From positions 1 to 11,681 of the forward strand of contig JAUUYI010000031.1 of NCBI GenBank assembly GCA_030590525.1: 11,681 nucleotides of DNA, written 5' to 3'. Of this stretch, positions 1 through 7,299 are shown in pieces. This DNA is from Sedimenticola sp. GTDB lineage: Bacteria > Pseudomonadota > Gammaproteobacteria > Chromatiales > Chromatiaceae. The notes below the pieces were generated by a model. The model worked only from the letters and a program-made list of their open reading frames with translations. It had not been told where the DNA came from and searched no databases. The position numbers and the translations under genes were made by a program. The stretch's first letter is position 1. Each line of letters opens with the position of its first letter.

Positions 1-531
1 CTCAAACTGGCGTACCAGATAGTTGTAATGCTGTCCCTGGATCAGCGGCATGTACTCTTTTTCGATACCCTCCCCGTTTCTACCGTGGCAATCCACGCAG
101 TTCTCTTCATACAGCTTCTTGCCGTGATCCAGGTCCGTACCGGGGCCGAGACCGTTATCGTGCGTCATCGGCAGGCGCGCCAGATAGGCCGCCACGTCGG
201 CGAACTCCTGCAACTGCAGGTTCTTCAAAAGAGTGAAGGGAAGCATGGTGGGGGTGTCCCGGTTACGGGCCAGGATATCCGCGAGCTGCTTGATGATTAC
301 CGTAGAATGTTGTCCAGCTACCTGTGGATAATATCCATCCGCAGTCCCCCAGCCTTCCGGCATGTGGCAGACTGCGCACAACCGATAGACTTTTCGGCCG
401 TTGTCGATATCCGGGGTCAGGTGGATGGCCTCTTCGACCTGTTTCACGACCTGGTTGGTACCCTGATCCGCGGCGGGCTGGCCTATCATCAGCAGACAGG
501 TAAGCGTTACACCCAAGATATGTCGTACCAT
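1..531 (-). CDS. Secreted diheme cytochrome c (c4-like), 3' end outside window
   Basis: Translating the minus strand from an ATG at 531 gives 177 residues that stay open to the window edge, so the C-terminus is missing. Residues 1-21 form a signal peptide (basic start, hydrophobic core, then QPAA before DQG), so export to the periplasm is expected. Two heme c sites are visible: CAVCH at residues 52-56 and CVDCH at 145-149, about 93 residues apart. Each lies at the start of a cytochrome c domain; PTMLPF near residue 96 may supply the methionine ligand of heme 1. The spacing and the repeated G-x-x-Y/H pattern fit the two-domain cytochrome c4/c553 family, which carries electrons to terminal oxidases or between periplasmic enzymes. 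I chose ATG 531 because GAGGTGA lies five bases upstream; ATG 537 would be too close to it. The partner enzyme is not visible. Confidence 0.88.
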   Translation of the reverse strand, partial: MVRHILGVTLTCLLMIGQPAADQGTNQVVKQVEEAIHLTPDIDNGRKVYRLCAVCHMPEGWGTADGYYPQVAGQHSTVIIKQLADILARNRDTPTMLPFTLLKNLQLQEFADVAAYLARLPMTHDNGLGPGTDLDHGKKLYEENCVDCHGRNGEGIEKEYMPLIQGQHYNYLVRQFE

Positions 532-553
532 CCTCATCACCTCGGTAATTGAA

Positions 554-568
554 ATTATATTTAGTATA
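554..568 (-). promoter_or_regulatory. Candidate -10 region for the cytochrome c gene
   Basis: The DNA upstream of the cytochrome start is AT-rich on the minus strand and carries TATACT (563-568) and TATAAT (554-559), either of which could be a -10 box. I see no convincing -35 hexamer at 16-18 bp, so either an activator is needed or this is only AT-rich leader. Confidence 0.3.
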
Positions 569-597
569 GTAAACATAACCCACCTATTCTCTGGAAA

Positions 598-616
598 CCC
601 AGCCGAAAAGGCTGGG
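598..616. repeat. Perfect 7-bp hairpin with GAAAA loop
   Basis: CCCAGCC (598-604), GAAAA (605-609) and GGCTGGG (610-616) form a stable hairpin. Read on the minus strand it is followed by TTTCC, a poor T-tract, so it is a weak terminator at best. It lies upstream of the cytochrome promoter region. Confidence 0.6.
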
Positions 617-848
617 ATACACTCATGTCGATCAGACCACCAAATCGAGACGGGACAAAATCGTTTGACATGTCGCGTATGGCTGAAAAGGGCGCGTGAC
701 TGCCGTTGATGAGAGTATTCCCACAAATCTACTGTGAAATTACCTGGCACCTGGCCCGAAATGGCCTGAGTCGGCCAGGAACAGACATTCAGGACCACTG
801 TTGCGGGTTGGGCCTTTGGGCCATAGCCAAAGCGGCTCGCTCGAAATC

Positions 849-876
849 TTGCCAAATTTTGCCAAGGTGGCATACT
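849..876 (+). promoter_or_regulatory. parDE promoter with overlapping operator-like palindrome
   Basis: TTGCCA (849-854) and CATACT (871-876), 16 bp apart, fit a sigma70 promoter. The -10 box overlaps a perfect dyad, TGCCA-AGG-TGGCA (860-872), and a related TTGCCAAA half-site sits at the -35. A ParD ribbon-helix-helix dimer normally represses its own promoter by binding such dyads, so this is the likely autoregulatory operator. The antitoxin ATG is at 884, after a short AGGA. Confidence 0.6.
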
Positions 877-883
877 TAGGACC

Positions 884-1111
884 ATGAGTACGATGAACAT
901 CTCTCTTCCCGAAGGGCTTAAGTCCTTCATTGATGAGCAAGTCACCAAACGGGGTTATGGCACCGTAAGTGAGTACATGCGTGATCTGATTCGCAAGGAT
1001 CAGGAACGTGCGCAGCTGCGGGATCTGCTGCTGATGGGGGCCACCTCTGTCCCGAGTGGTATGGCCGATGAGACCTACTTCGAGGGTCTGCGTAACCGCG
1101 CTCGCCAATAA
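884..1111 (+). CDS. parD: ParD-family antitoxin
   Basis: This 75-residue protein fits the CC2985/ParD antitoxin family. The N-terminal MNISLPEGLKSFIDEQV (from residue 4) is the ribbon-helix-helix DNA-binding part, followed by GYGTVSEYMRDLIRKDQ. The C-terminal tail (about residues 45-75, with MADETYFEGLRNRARQ at the end) is the flexible part that wraps and neutralises the ParE toxin. Length is normal for the family. The toxin gene starts 8 bases after the stop codon, so the two are co-transcribed from the promoter at 849-876. The expected role is to neutralise the adjacent toxin and, with it, repress the operon. The pair sits at the left side of the mobile region, where it may stabilise the island. 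Confidence 0.9.
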   Translation: MSTMNISLPEGLKSFIDEQVTKRGYGTVSEYMRDLIRKDQERAQLRDLLLMGATSVPSGMADETYFEGLRNRARQ

Positions 1112-1119
1112 GCCGCCAA

Positions 1120-1437
1120 GTGGGTGGCAAGCCTCTCATCCGCCGCCGCCTGGCAGACCAGGATATCTTAGATGCCGTTGATTACTACCGGCAGGAGTCA
1201 GGCGAGGCCATAGCGTTAGGGTTCGTCGATGCTCTTGAAAAGGCGTTTCGGCACATCTCCCGTCACCCGGCTACCGGATCTCCTCGCTATGCGGTTGAGC
1301 TCGATCTGCCGGACCTCCGTTGTTGGCCGATGAAGCGCTACCCCTATTTGATTTTCTATATCGAAGAGGAAGACCATATCGACGTATGGCGAGTCCTGCA
1401 TAGCCAGAGAGACATCCCCGCCTGGCTGCGCGAATAA
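1120..1437 (+). CDS. parE: ParE/RelE-superfamily toxin
   Basis: This 105-residue protein has the ParE-fold pattern: an N-terminal strand and helix with DQDILDAVDYYRQESGEAIALGFVDALEKAF, then HISRHPATGSPRY, a PDLRCWPMKRYPYLIFYIEEEDHIDVWRVLHSQRDIP core and a short C-terminus. The arginine-rich start, the SPRY turn and the RVLHSQRDIP end are typical of ParE toxins, which poison DNA gyrase; other members of the superfamily are ribosome-dependent RNases. Start: GTG at 1120, eight bases after the parD stop, with no strong ribosome site, which fits translational coupling and low toxin output. No frameshift is visible, so the module looks intact. Gyrase as the target is inferred from the family. Confidence 0.88.
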   Translation: MGGKPLIRRRLADQDILDAVDYYRQESGEAIALGFVDALEKAFRHISRHPATGSPRYAVELDLPDLRCWPMKRYPYLIFYIEEEDHIDVWRVLHSQRDIPAWLRE

Positions 1438-1577
1438 GCTCACATCAAGGCTCAGGACACAGATTAGTCTGCTTCTGTTACTTTCCAACCGATATCACCT
1501 GTTTTAAAGGAAATTTGACAGTTTGCTTGATGAGGTTGTGAATGGCCGGAGTGGGCACAAAGCAGGCATCGATTGAA
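1438..1577. other. Spacer between parE and the res-like array
   Basis: No gene is seen. A TTGACA at 1515-1520 could be a -35 element, but the matching -10 position (about 1538-1543, GTGAAT) is poor, so a promoter for the recombinase here is only a possibility. Confidence 0.35.
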
Positions 1578-1701
1578 TCTCTCAAAAACGGTCCTTTTTG
1601 AGAGACCCCGCCCTACCCCTCGAAACCCCCAAAAACACCTCTCAAAACTATCTCTCGAAATACTCTCTCTTCTCGTTTACTCTTTTACGGAAATCGAGAG
1701 A
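1578..1701 (+). promoter_or_regulatory. Res-like recombination/operator array upstream of the serine recombinase
   Basis: A perfect dyad spans exactly 28 bp at 1578-1605: TCTCTCAAAAA, six bases CGGTCC, TTTTTGAGAGA. That is the usual size of a resolvase crossover site I. Related half-sites follow up to the gene: CCTCGAAAC near 1618, CTCTCAAAAC near 1639, CTCTCGAAAT near 1652, and the inverted AATCGAGAGA ending near 1701. This arrangement (one symmetric site, then less regular paired half-sites, next to the recombinase gene) matches res sites of Tn3-type resolvases, which also serve as operators for the recombinase gene. Binding by the downstream protein is inferred, not shown. Confidence 0.6.
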
Positions 1702-1715
1702 CAAAAGGAGCGGAT

Positions 1716-2558
1716 ATGGCCATCGAGGCGTTCAAGGAGATCGATTTCACCCTTCCAAAGAAGGATCGGCTCAAGATAGCCCGCCAGATCGGGACGGCAT
1801 GTGGCAACGCCTGGTACGAACATGAGGGAGACAGGCCTCTACTCGATAACCGTTACTACCCGGATGAGATCGATGGCTGGTCATCCCGTGCAAAGGAGGC
1901 CTGGCGGCAGGGAGCACTTGGCGCCTGGCTGGACCGAAAAGACGGGGCGACCAAGAAGAAACCGGCCTCCCCTGCTTCCAAGACAATCCTCATAGGCTAC
2001 CAGCGAGTCTCTACCGACGATCAGCATCTGCACCTGCAGCGGGATGCCCTCCTCACGACCGGCGTGAATCCGGACAGGATCTACGAGGACAAGCTCTCCG
2101 GCGCCAAGACCAACCGGCCGGGGCTGGAGCACGCCATCCGTGCAGCCCGGAAGGGCGATGTGCTGATGGTGTGGCGCCTCGACCACCTGGCCCGGTCACT
2201 GAAAGACTTGATCCACCTTGCCGAGCGCCTGGAGGAGAAAGGAGTCGGGCTGCGTAGTCTTCAGGAGCAGATCGATACCACCAGCGCGGCCGGTCGGCTC
2301 TTCTTCCACATGATGGGGGCACTGGCCGAGTTCGAGCGTAACCTGATACGGGAGCGGACCCGGGCCGGTCTCGATGCTGCCAGGCGTCGCGGGAAAAAGC
2401 CGGGGCGGAAACGGAAGCTCGGGGAGCAGGATCTGGTGGCGGCCAAGGCGTTGCTCGCGGATGAGAGCATTACGGTTGTAGAGGTGGCGGAGCGGTTGGG
2501 GGTGTCGCCGGCTACGTTGTATCGGGAGCTGCCTGGGGGACGGGGTGGGGTTGAATGA
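1716..2558 (+). CDS. Small serine recombinase (resolvase/invertase) with N-terminal extension
   Basis: This protein has 280 residues. Residues 91-218 form a resolvase catalytic domain: ILIGYQRVSTDDQ with nucleophile Ser99, then EDKLSGAKTNRPGL (124-137) and GDVLMVWRLDHLARS (147-161) with the active-site arginines. The long E-helix region runs to about 218 (FFHMMGALAEFERNLIRERT). A basic linker (RRRGKKPGRKRKL) leads to a C-terminal helix-turn-helix, about residues 236-273 (ITVVEVAERLGVSPATLYREL). Resolvases and invertases of this type are usually 180-210 residues; the extra part is residues 1-90, which I do not recognise. It has a W/G/A pattern (GWSSRAKEAWRQGALGAWLD) faintly like RMF/CrpP-type small proteins. 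The start ATG has AAAGGAG five bases upstream. It probably acts on the dyad array just upstream. The stop overlaps the next gene (ATGA). Whether it resolves, inverts or integrates DNA cannot be told. Confidence 0.88.
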   Translation: MAIEAFKEIDFTLPKKDRLKIARQIGTACGNAWYEHEGDRPLLDNRYYPDEIDGWSSRAKEAWRQGALGAWLDRKDGATKKKPASPASKTILIGYQRVSTDDQHLHLQRDALLTTGVNPDRIYEDKLSGAKTNRPGLEHAIRAARKGDVLMVWRLDHLARSLKDLIHLAERLEEKGVGLRSLQEQIDTTSAAGRLFFHMMGALAEFERNLIRERTRAGLDAARRRGKKPGRKRKLGEQDLVAAKALLADESITVVEVAERLGVSPATLYRELPGGRGGVE

Positions 2559-2929
2559 ACTGGAGCAAATACCAAAAATATGGAACCTCAGTAGGATATG
2601 CTTTTGGGCCGATATTCGTGGTGAGCAGTTTTCTGCTTGCGATGGGTTTTCTCTATATGAGCATTGCTGGCTATGTACTTTCAGTCATATCCATAGCTAC
2701 CATGTTTTTTTTTGACAAAATGGTAGGCAAAGAAAAATCAAGGGCGCTATATGAAGAGCACATAAAAAAGAGGCAGGATTTTGAAGAAGAGCTTGCTGAT
2801 ATAGCTGAACGGGAATCAAACGAGGAAACGGTGACTGATATAGCCGAATTGGATAAGGAACTTAAGCGACTGCTTGAGTTATATGGTCAGGATATTAAAG
2901 GGCCAAATGGTAAGAGAGCTATTCTTTAG
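2555..2929 (+). CDS. Small two-helix membrane protein of unknown function
   Basis: I do not recognise this 124-residue protein. Residues 12-31 (SVGYAFGPIFVVSSFLLAMG) and about 33-54 (LYMSIAGYVLSVISIATMFFF) are two membrane helices, followed by a highly charged, probably coiled-coil cytosolic tail (57-115, rich in K/E, e.g. KKRQDFEEELADIAERE). The ATG overlaps the recombinase TGA as ATGA, so it is likely translated by coupling. Its base and codon use is clearly more AT-rich than the recombinase (for example a run of nine T at 2705-2713), so the two genes probably have different origins and were joined. The membrane-plus-coiled-coil layout resembles small accessory proteins of mobile regions, but no function can be named. 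It is directly followed by a detached recombinase tail. Confidence 0.65.
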   Translation: MNWSKYQKYGTSVGYAFGPIFVVSSFLLAMGFLYMSIAGYVLSVISIATMFFFDKMVGKEKSRALYEEHIKKRQDFEEELADIAERESNEETVTDIAELDKELKRLLELYGQDIKGPNGKRAIL

Positions 2930-2940
2930 CGGTGAGCTGA

Positions 2941-3039
2941 AAGGGGCGAGACGTTGATGATGGCATTACGATTGTAGAGGTGGCTGAGCGTTTGGGTGCG
3001 TCGCCGGATACGCTGTATCGGGAGTTGCCTGGGGACTGA
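2941..3039 (+). pseudogene. Detached 3' end of a second serine recombinase gene
   Basis: From 2956 to 3036 the DNA matches the 3' end of the intact recombinase (2460-2540) at about 70 of 81 bases. It encodes DDGITIVEVAERLGASPD followed by TLYRELPGD and a stop at 3037-3039. This is the C-terminal helix-turn-helix only; the catalytic part is absent. The amino-acid frame is kept and most changes are conservative, so it came from a diverged relative and is not a fresh copy. It lies between the membrane-protein gene and the TPR lipoprotein gene. Confidence 0.85.
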
Positions 3040-3130
3040 GTCGTCACAGATGATGGATCGATTGAAAAATATCAAGTCTTTGGTGCCAGAATCCGCCGCT
3101 GGCACAGACAGTGAAGTATTGGAGGGGTGG

Positions 3131-4321
3131 GTGTCTTTAAATAAAAGATGGATGTTATTTTTTGCGGTGTTGGTAGTTGGTGCATTCCAACTGTCAACTC
3201 TCTCTGGTTGTGCTAACAAGCTGAACAAAACACCCGATGATGAGAGCGCTGAAGTGGATAAGGCACGCCTAGCTCTAGCATCCGGTGACCTTGAGCAAGG
3301 GCTGGCCTTGTTGAATGAGGCTATAAGCAAAGATCCTGACAATGTTCTGGCACTGGTCTTACGAGGGGCGCTGGAGCGGCAGTTGAAACAGACCAAGCAG
3401 GCTCTTAGCGACTTCGATATGGCGTTGGAGCTCGACCCAGGCAACCAGCAGGCGTTGCTGGGGAGAACCGCGGTCTATCTTGAAAAGAGAGATTTTGAAG
3501 CGGCTGACAAGGATCTCGAACAGTTGTCAAAGCGTGCATCCGGGAGTCATCTCGTGCTGTACCTGAAGGCCGTTACTGCCTTTCAGCAAGGTAAATACAG
3601 TGAGGCTGTAGAGAGTGTGCAGCAGGTACTCCAGTCACTGCCTAATCACACCCAGAGTCAGTTGATCTACGGTGCCATAAAATATTTCCAGAGTCACTAT
3701 GCAATTGCTGATGAATACCTGACACGAGCGAATTCCGCCAGACCGAATGATCTCGCTACTATCAAGCTGTTGGCGGCAACCAGAATGAAACTGGGTCAGC
3801 CTGATCGGGCGATTCAAGTACTGGAACCCGCAGTAAAGAGCGCATCTGATGATCCACAGATGATGGCCATGCTTGGAAACAGCTACTTGAAGGTGGGGCG
3901 CTTCCAGGAGGGGTCGGATATGCTTACCAAGGCAGTGGAACTGGCACCCGACCTGGCCTCATTGAGAACTCAGCTGGCACTGGGACTCCTGGCCAAAGGT
4001 GATACCAGCGGGGCGATCAGCGAAGCCCGCTCCGCAGTCGATCTGGATCAGGATATGATACAGGCCGATGTGTTATTGGTACTCTCATACCTGCGGAAGG
4101 GGGAGGCTGAACAAGCGATAAAGGCAGCTCAGTCTCTGGAACAGCGAATGCCAAACAACCCGTTCGCTTTCAATCTTACCGGCCTTGCCTATCTAGCTTC
4201 AGGAGAATTAGAAAAGGCCAGGGAACGCTTTGAGAAGGCGCTGCAAATCGACCCTACATTCGTTTCTGCTACCAACAATCTGACACGAATAAAGGCTATG
4301 ACAGGAGTCAAACTCGAATGA
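3131..4321 (+). CDS. PrsT-like TPR lipoprotein, probably shortened
   Basis: This is a 396-residue lipoprotein made of tetratricopeptide repeats. I place the start at GTG 3131 because GGAGGGG lies just upstream (3121-3127) and the resulting N-terminus is a textbook lipoprotein signal: SLNKRW, a hydrophobic stretch, then lipobox LSGC with Cys27. An open frame runs upstream to 2996 through the recombinase tail, but that part is unlikely to be translated. About ten TPR units follow (for example ISKDPDNVLALVLRGALERQ, ALELDPGNQQALLGRTAVYL, AVELAPDLASLRTQLALGLL, ALQIDPTFVSATNNLTRI). The repeat wording resembles PrsT, the TPR lipoprotein of PEP-CTERM/exosortase exopolysaccharide loci, which from memory is about 900 residues. 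This gene ends at about 400, so it is probably cut at its 3' side, where a tyrosine recombinase gene begins. No exosortase or PEP-CTERM gene is in the window. Confidence 0.75.
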   Translation: MSLNKRWMLFFAVLVVGAFQLSTLSGCANKLNKTPDDESAEVDKARLALASGDLEQGLALLNEAISKDPDNVLALVLRGALERQLKQTKQALSDFDMALELDPGNQQALLGRTAVYLEKRDFEAADKDLEQLSKRASGSHLVLYLKAVTAFQQGKYSEAVESVQQVLQSLPNHTQSQLIYGAIKYFQSHYAIADEYLTRANSARPNDLATIKLLAATRMKLGQPDRAIQVLEPAVKSASDDPQMMAMLGNSYLKVGRFQEGSDMLTKAVELAPDLASLRTQLALGLLAKGDTSGAISEARSAVDLDQDMIQADVLLVLSYLRKGEAEQAIKAAQSLEQRMPNNPFAFNLTGLAYLASGELEKARERFEKALQIDPTFVSATNNLTRIKAMTGVKLE

Positions 4322-4380
4322 TTCATGAATTATATCGTTCAGAAGGAGCGGTTTTGTTCGAGGCAGCCACTGAGTAACCC

Positions 4381-4890
4381 TCAATCCCCCCAGAAATCCT
4401 TGAACCGATCCGGCGCCAGCTCGGTGTACCACACCGTATGCTGAATATTCTTATGCCCCAGATAATGCTGGATCGCCCGCGTATCATGCCCATCATTCGC
4501 CAGCTTGAACCCGCAGGCATGGCGCAGCATGTGGGGGTGGGCAGGAAAGCCGAGGCCGGCCTCCCGCCCTGCCCTGGCGATCAGCTTGCGGACGGCTGAG
4601 TCTGTCATCGGACCCTTCCGTTCGGTGACGAACGCATACTGGGTCGCCGGGTAGTCCCGCTTCAGCCGGCGCAACGCCCGGATCTCGGTGCCGCCCAGGG
4701 GATGGGTGCTGGGGGTGCCGTTCTTTCTCCTATTGATATGGATGAGTCCCGCATCGAGGTCCACCTGGTCCCAGCGCAGGGCGATCAGCTCAGAGACCCG
4801 CAGGCCATGGCGGTGGGTGACGAGGACCAGAGTCCTGTCGCGGTGACCGTGCCGGCCCGGTTTGCCGGCAGTGGATAACAACTTATCCAC
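4381..4890 (-). CDS. FimB/XerD-like tyrosine recombinase, 5' end disrupted
   Basis: The product is a compact tyrosine recombinase. Visible catalytic residues are Arg in HGLRVSELIALRW, Lys in RRKNGTPSTHPL, HMLRHACGFKLA (His-x-x-Arg), the later His in YLGHKNIQHTVWYTEL and the nucleophile Tyr in the same motif. The small size and the motif wording are like FimB/FimE inversion recombinases and short phage-like integrases. The open frame continues upstream of GTG 4890 with ARNADVRSREHLTPGEVDKL, a conserved N-terminal motif of this family, back to a TAG at 5029-5031. There is no ATG, GTG or TTG in that extension. The REP-like palindrome pair at 4952-5033 covers the place where the start should be, so the gene probably lost its start and may be inactive. 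It is convergent with the TPR gene, 60 bases away. Confidence 0.78.
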   Translation of the reverse strand: MDKLLSTAGKPGRHGHRDRTLVLVTHRHGLRVSELIALRWDQVDLDAGLIHINRRKNGTPSTHPLGGTEIRALRRLKRDYPATQYAFVTERKGPMTDSAVRKLIARAGREAGLGFPAHPHMLRHACGFKLANDGHDTRAIQHYLGHKNIQHTVWYTELAPDRFKDFWGD

Positions 4891-4951
4891 TTCACCCGGC
4901 GTCAGGTGCTCCCGGCTGCGGACATCGGCGTTCCTTGCTTTCCGAAACTCT

Positions 4952-5033
4952 TGTGGGTTGGTGCTGAGCTTGCGAAGCCCAACACAGAATTTGCACCGAA
5001 ATGTTGGGCTTCGTTCCTCAGCGCCAACCTACA
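4952..5033. repeat. Paired palindromic element (REP/BIME-like)
   Basis: Two related units face each other. Positions 4952-4984 (beginning TGTGGGTTGG, ending AGCCCAACA) and 5002-5033 (beginning TGTTGGGCTTCG, ending CCAACCTACA) are imperfect inverted copies separated by 17 bases. Each unit also folds on itself: GTTGG...CCAAC with a further GCT/AGC pair and one bulged base. Two facing hairpins are the layout of bacterial interspersed mosaic elements, moved by REP-associated tyrosine transposases. The copy sits over the lost start of the tyrosine recombinase gene. Confidence 0.7.
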
Positions 5034-5123
5034 CTATGCACGTTGGTATCAATGCATTATCCACGAGACCAGGATGTCTGACCATGCTCATAGGCCCCGC
5101 TCCTCCTGGGGTCAAGTGTAGCT

Positions 5124-5155
5124 ACTTTCCCGAAAAGGGTCATATTCGGGAAAGT
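5124..5155. repeat. 11-bp perfect inverted repeat
   Basis: ACTTTCCCGAA (5124-5134) and TTCGGGAAAGT (5145-5155) are perfect inverted copies around a 10-base centre. There is no T-tract, so it is not a terminator; an operator or recombination site is possible. Confidence 0.6.
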
Positions 5156-5187
5156 CAGAAATGAGATAGCCAACTGTAACGAGTACG

Positions 5188-5214
5188 CTTGTATGTCTGC
5201 TACAGACATACAAG
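5188..5214. repeat. 12-bp perfect hairpin with CTA loop
   Basis: CTTGTATGTCTG (5188-5199), CTA, CAGACATACAAG (5203-5214) is a perfect 27-base palindrome. The size and symmetry would suit a recombinase core site or a protein-binding site. No gene is immediately downstream. Confidence 0.65.
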
Positions 5215-5334
5215 ACGTGTCCCACACGAATATTCCGTCTCGGCCCGAGAAGTTAACCCACCCTGTTACTCCTCGCAGGACTCCATCTCCTTGCCAAGAC
5301 TAACCGGCTATGCCTGGAGAGCACGCGATCCCTA

Positions 5335-5453
5335 TTGCCGAGCGCCTGGAGGAGAAGGGAGTCGGGTTGCGGAGCATCCTGGAGCAGATTGATGCTACCA
5401 GCGTGGCCGGGCGGCTCTTCTTTCACATGATGGAGGCCTTGACAGAGTTTGAA
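5335..5453 (+). pseudogene. Internal fragment of a third serine recombinase
   Basis: This stretch matches positions 2218-2336 of the intact recombinase gene at about 83% of bases without gaps and keeps the reading frame (AERLEEKGVGLRS, then EQIDATSVAGRLFFHMMEAL). It corresponds to residues 168-207: the end of the catalytic core and the start of the long helix. It lacks the nucleophile serine and the helix-turn-helix. After GAATTT-like homology ends at 5453 the frame runs into the groEL terminator. It is a remnant, and it differs from both other copies, so at least two recombinase-bearing insertions have hit this site. Confidence 0.85.
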
Positions 5454-5481
5454 GGTGGGTTAATTTTGCACCCAACACAAA

Positions 5482-5505
5482 AAGCCCCGCCGAGGCGGGG
5501 CTTTC
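5482..5505 (-). terminator. Rho-independent terminator of groESL
   Basis: AAAGCCCCGCC, GA, GGCGGGGCTTT is a perfect 11-bp GC-rich stem about 30 bases after the groEL stop. Read on the minus strand it is followed by TTTTTGTG, a good T-tract. It has T's on the plus side too and could work in both directions, closing the island transcript. Confidence 0.85.
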
Positions 5506-5534
5506 TGTTTACTACGGGTAAAGCCAGGCGATGA

Positions 5535-7193
<1,659 letters not shown>

Positions 7194-7299
7194 CTATATC
7201 CTTAAAAAATCTTTTGGTGATAGCTTCTCAACGCCAGGCGCCCGCTCCAGCCACTTCAGCTGAGGCCGGGGGCCCCTGGACCGGGGGTCATCCAGGCAC

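Larger units (their letters stand above)
532..848. other. Gene-free stretch between cytochrome c and parDE
   Basis: I see no convincing coding sequence here. The stretch holds the AT-rich cytochrome leader, the 598-616 hairpin, and several short GC-rich inverted repeats. Examples are CCTGGCC at 750-756 facing GGCCAGG at 773-779, and CTTTGG facing CCAAAG around 816-834. The minus-strand reading frame over 740-1108 is the antisense of parD and has no recognisable features. The stretch is probably the left flank of the accessory island. Confidence 0.6.
5034..5334. other. Gene-free scar region with two perfect hairpins
   Basis: No coding sequence is convincing on either strand. The stretch contains two perfect inverted repeats (5124-5155 and 5188-5214) and leads into a recombinase fragment. 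It looks like accumulated debris of past insertions at the right edge of the island. Confidence 0.5.

Noticed and set aside
28..552. Long plus-strand open frame of 174 codons
   Set aside because: It is antisense to the diheme cytochrome c gene, which has two CxxCH motifs and a signal peptide.
598..640. Possible cyclic-di-GMP (GEMM-I) riboswitch, because GGAAACC...GAAAA...GGG resembles part of its first stem
   Set aside because: The conserved GACGCAAAGCC stretch and the second stem are absent, and no downstream plus-strand gene would be controlled.
1573..1825. Two plus-strand open frames over the res-like array
   Set aside because: They run through repeats and the start of the recombinase in other frames, with low-complexity content.
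2996..3130. Longer N-terminus for the TPR lipoprotein starting at TTG 2996
   Set aside because: It would include the recombinase tail in another frame and put the lipoprotein signal 70 residues inside; GTG 3131 has a good ribosome site.
5029..5124. Minus-strand frame LTPGGAGPMSM, similar to the FolD C-terminal motif TPVPGGVGPMT
   Set aside because: Only about eleven residues look alike, the frame is closed by stops on both sides and no other FolD part is present; likely chance.
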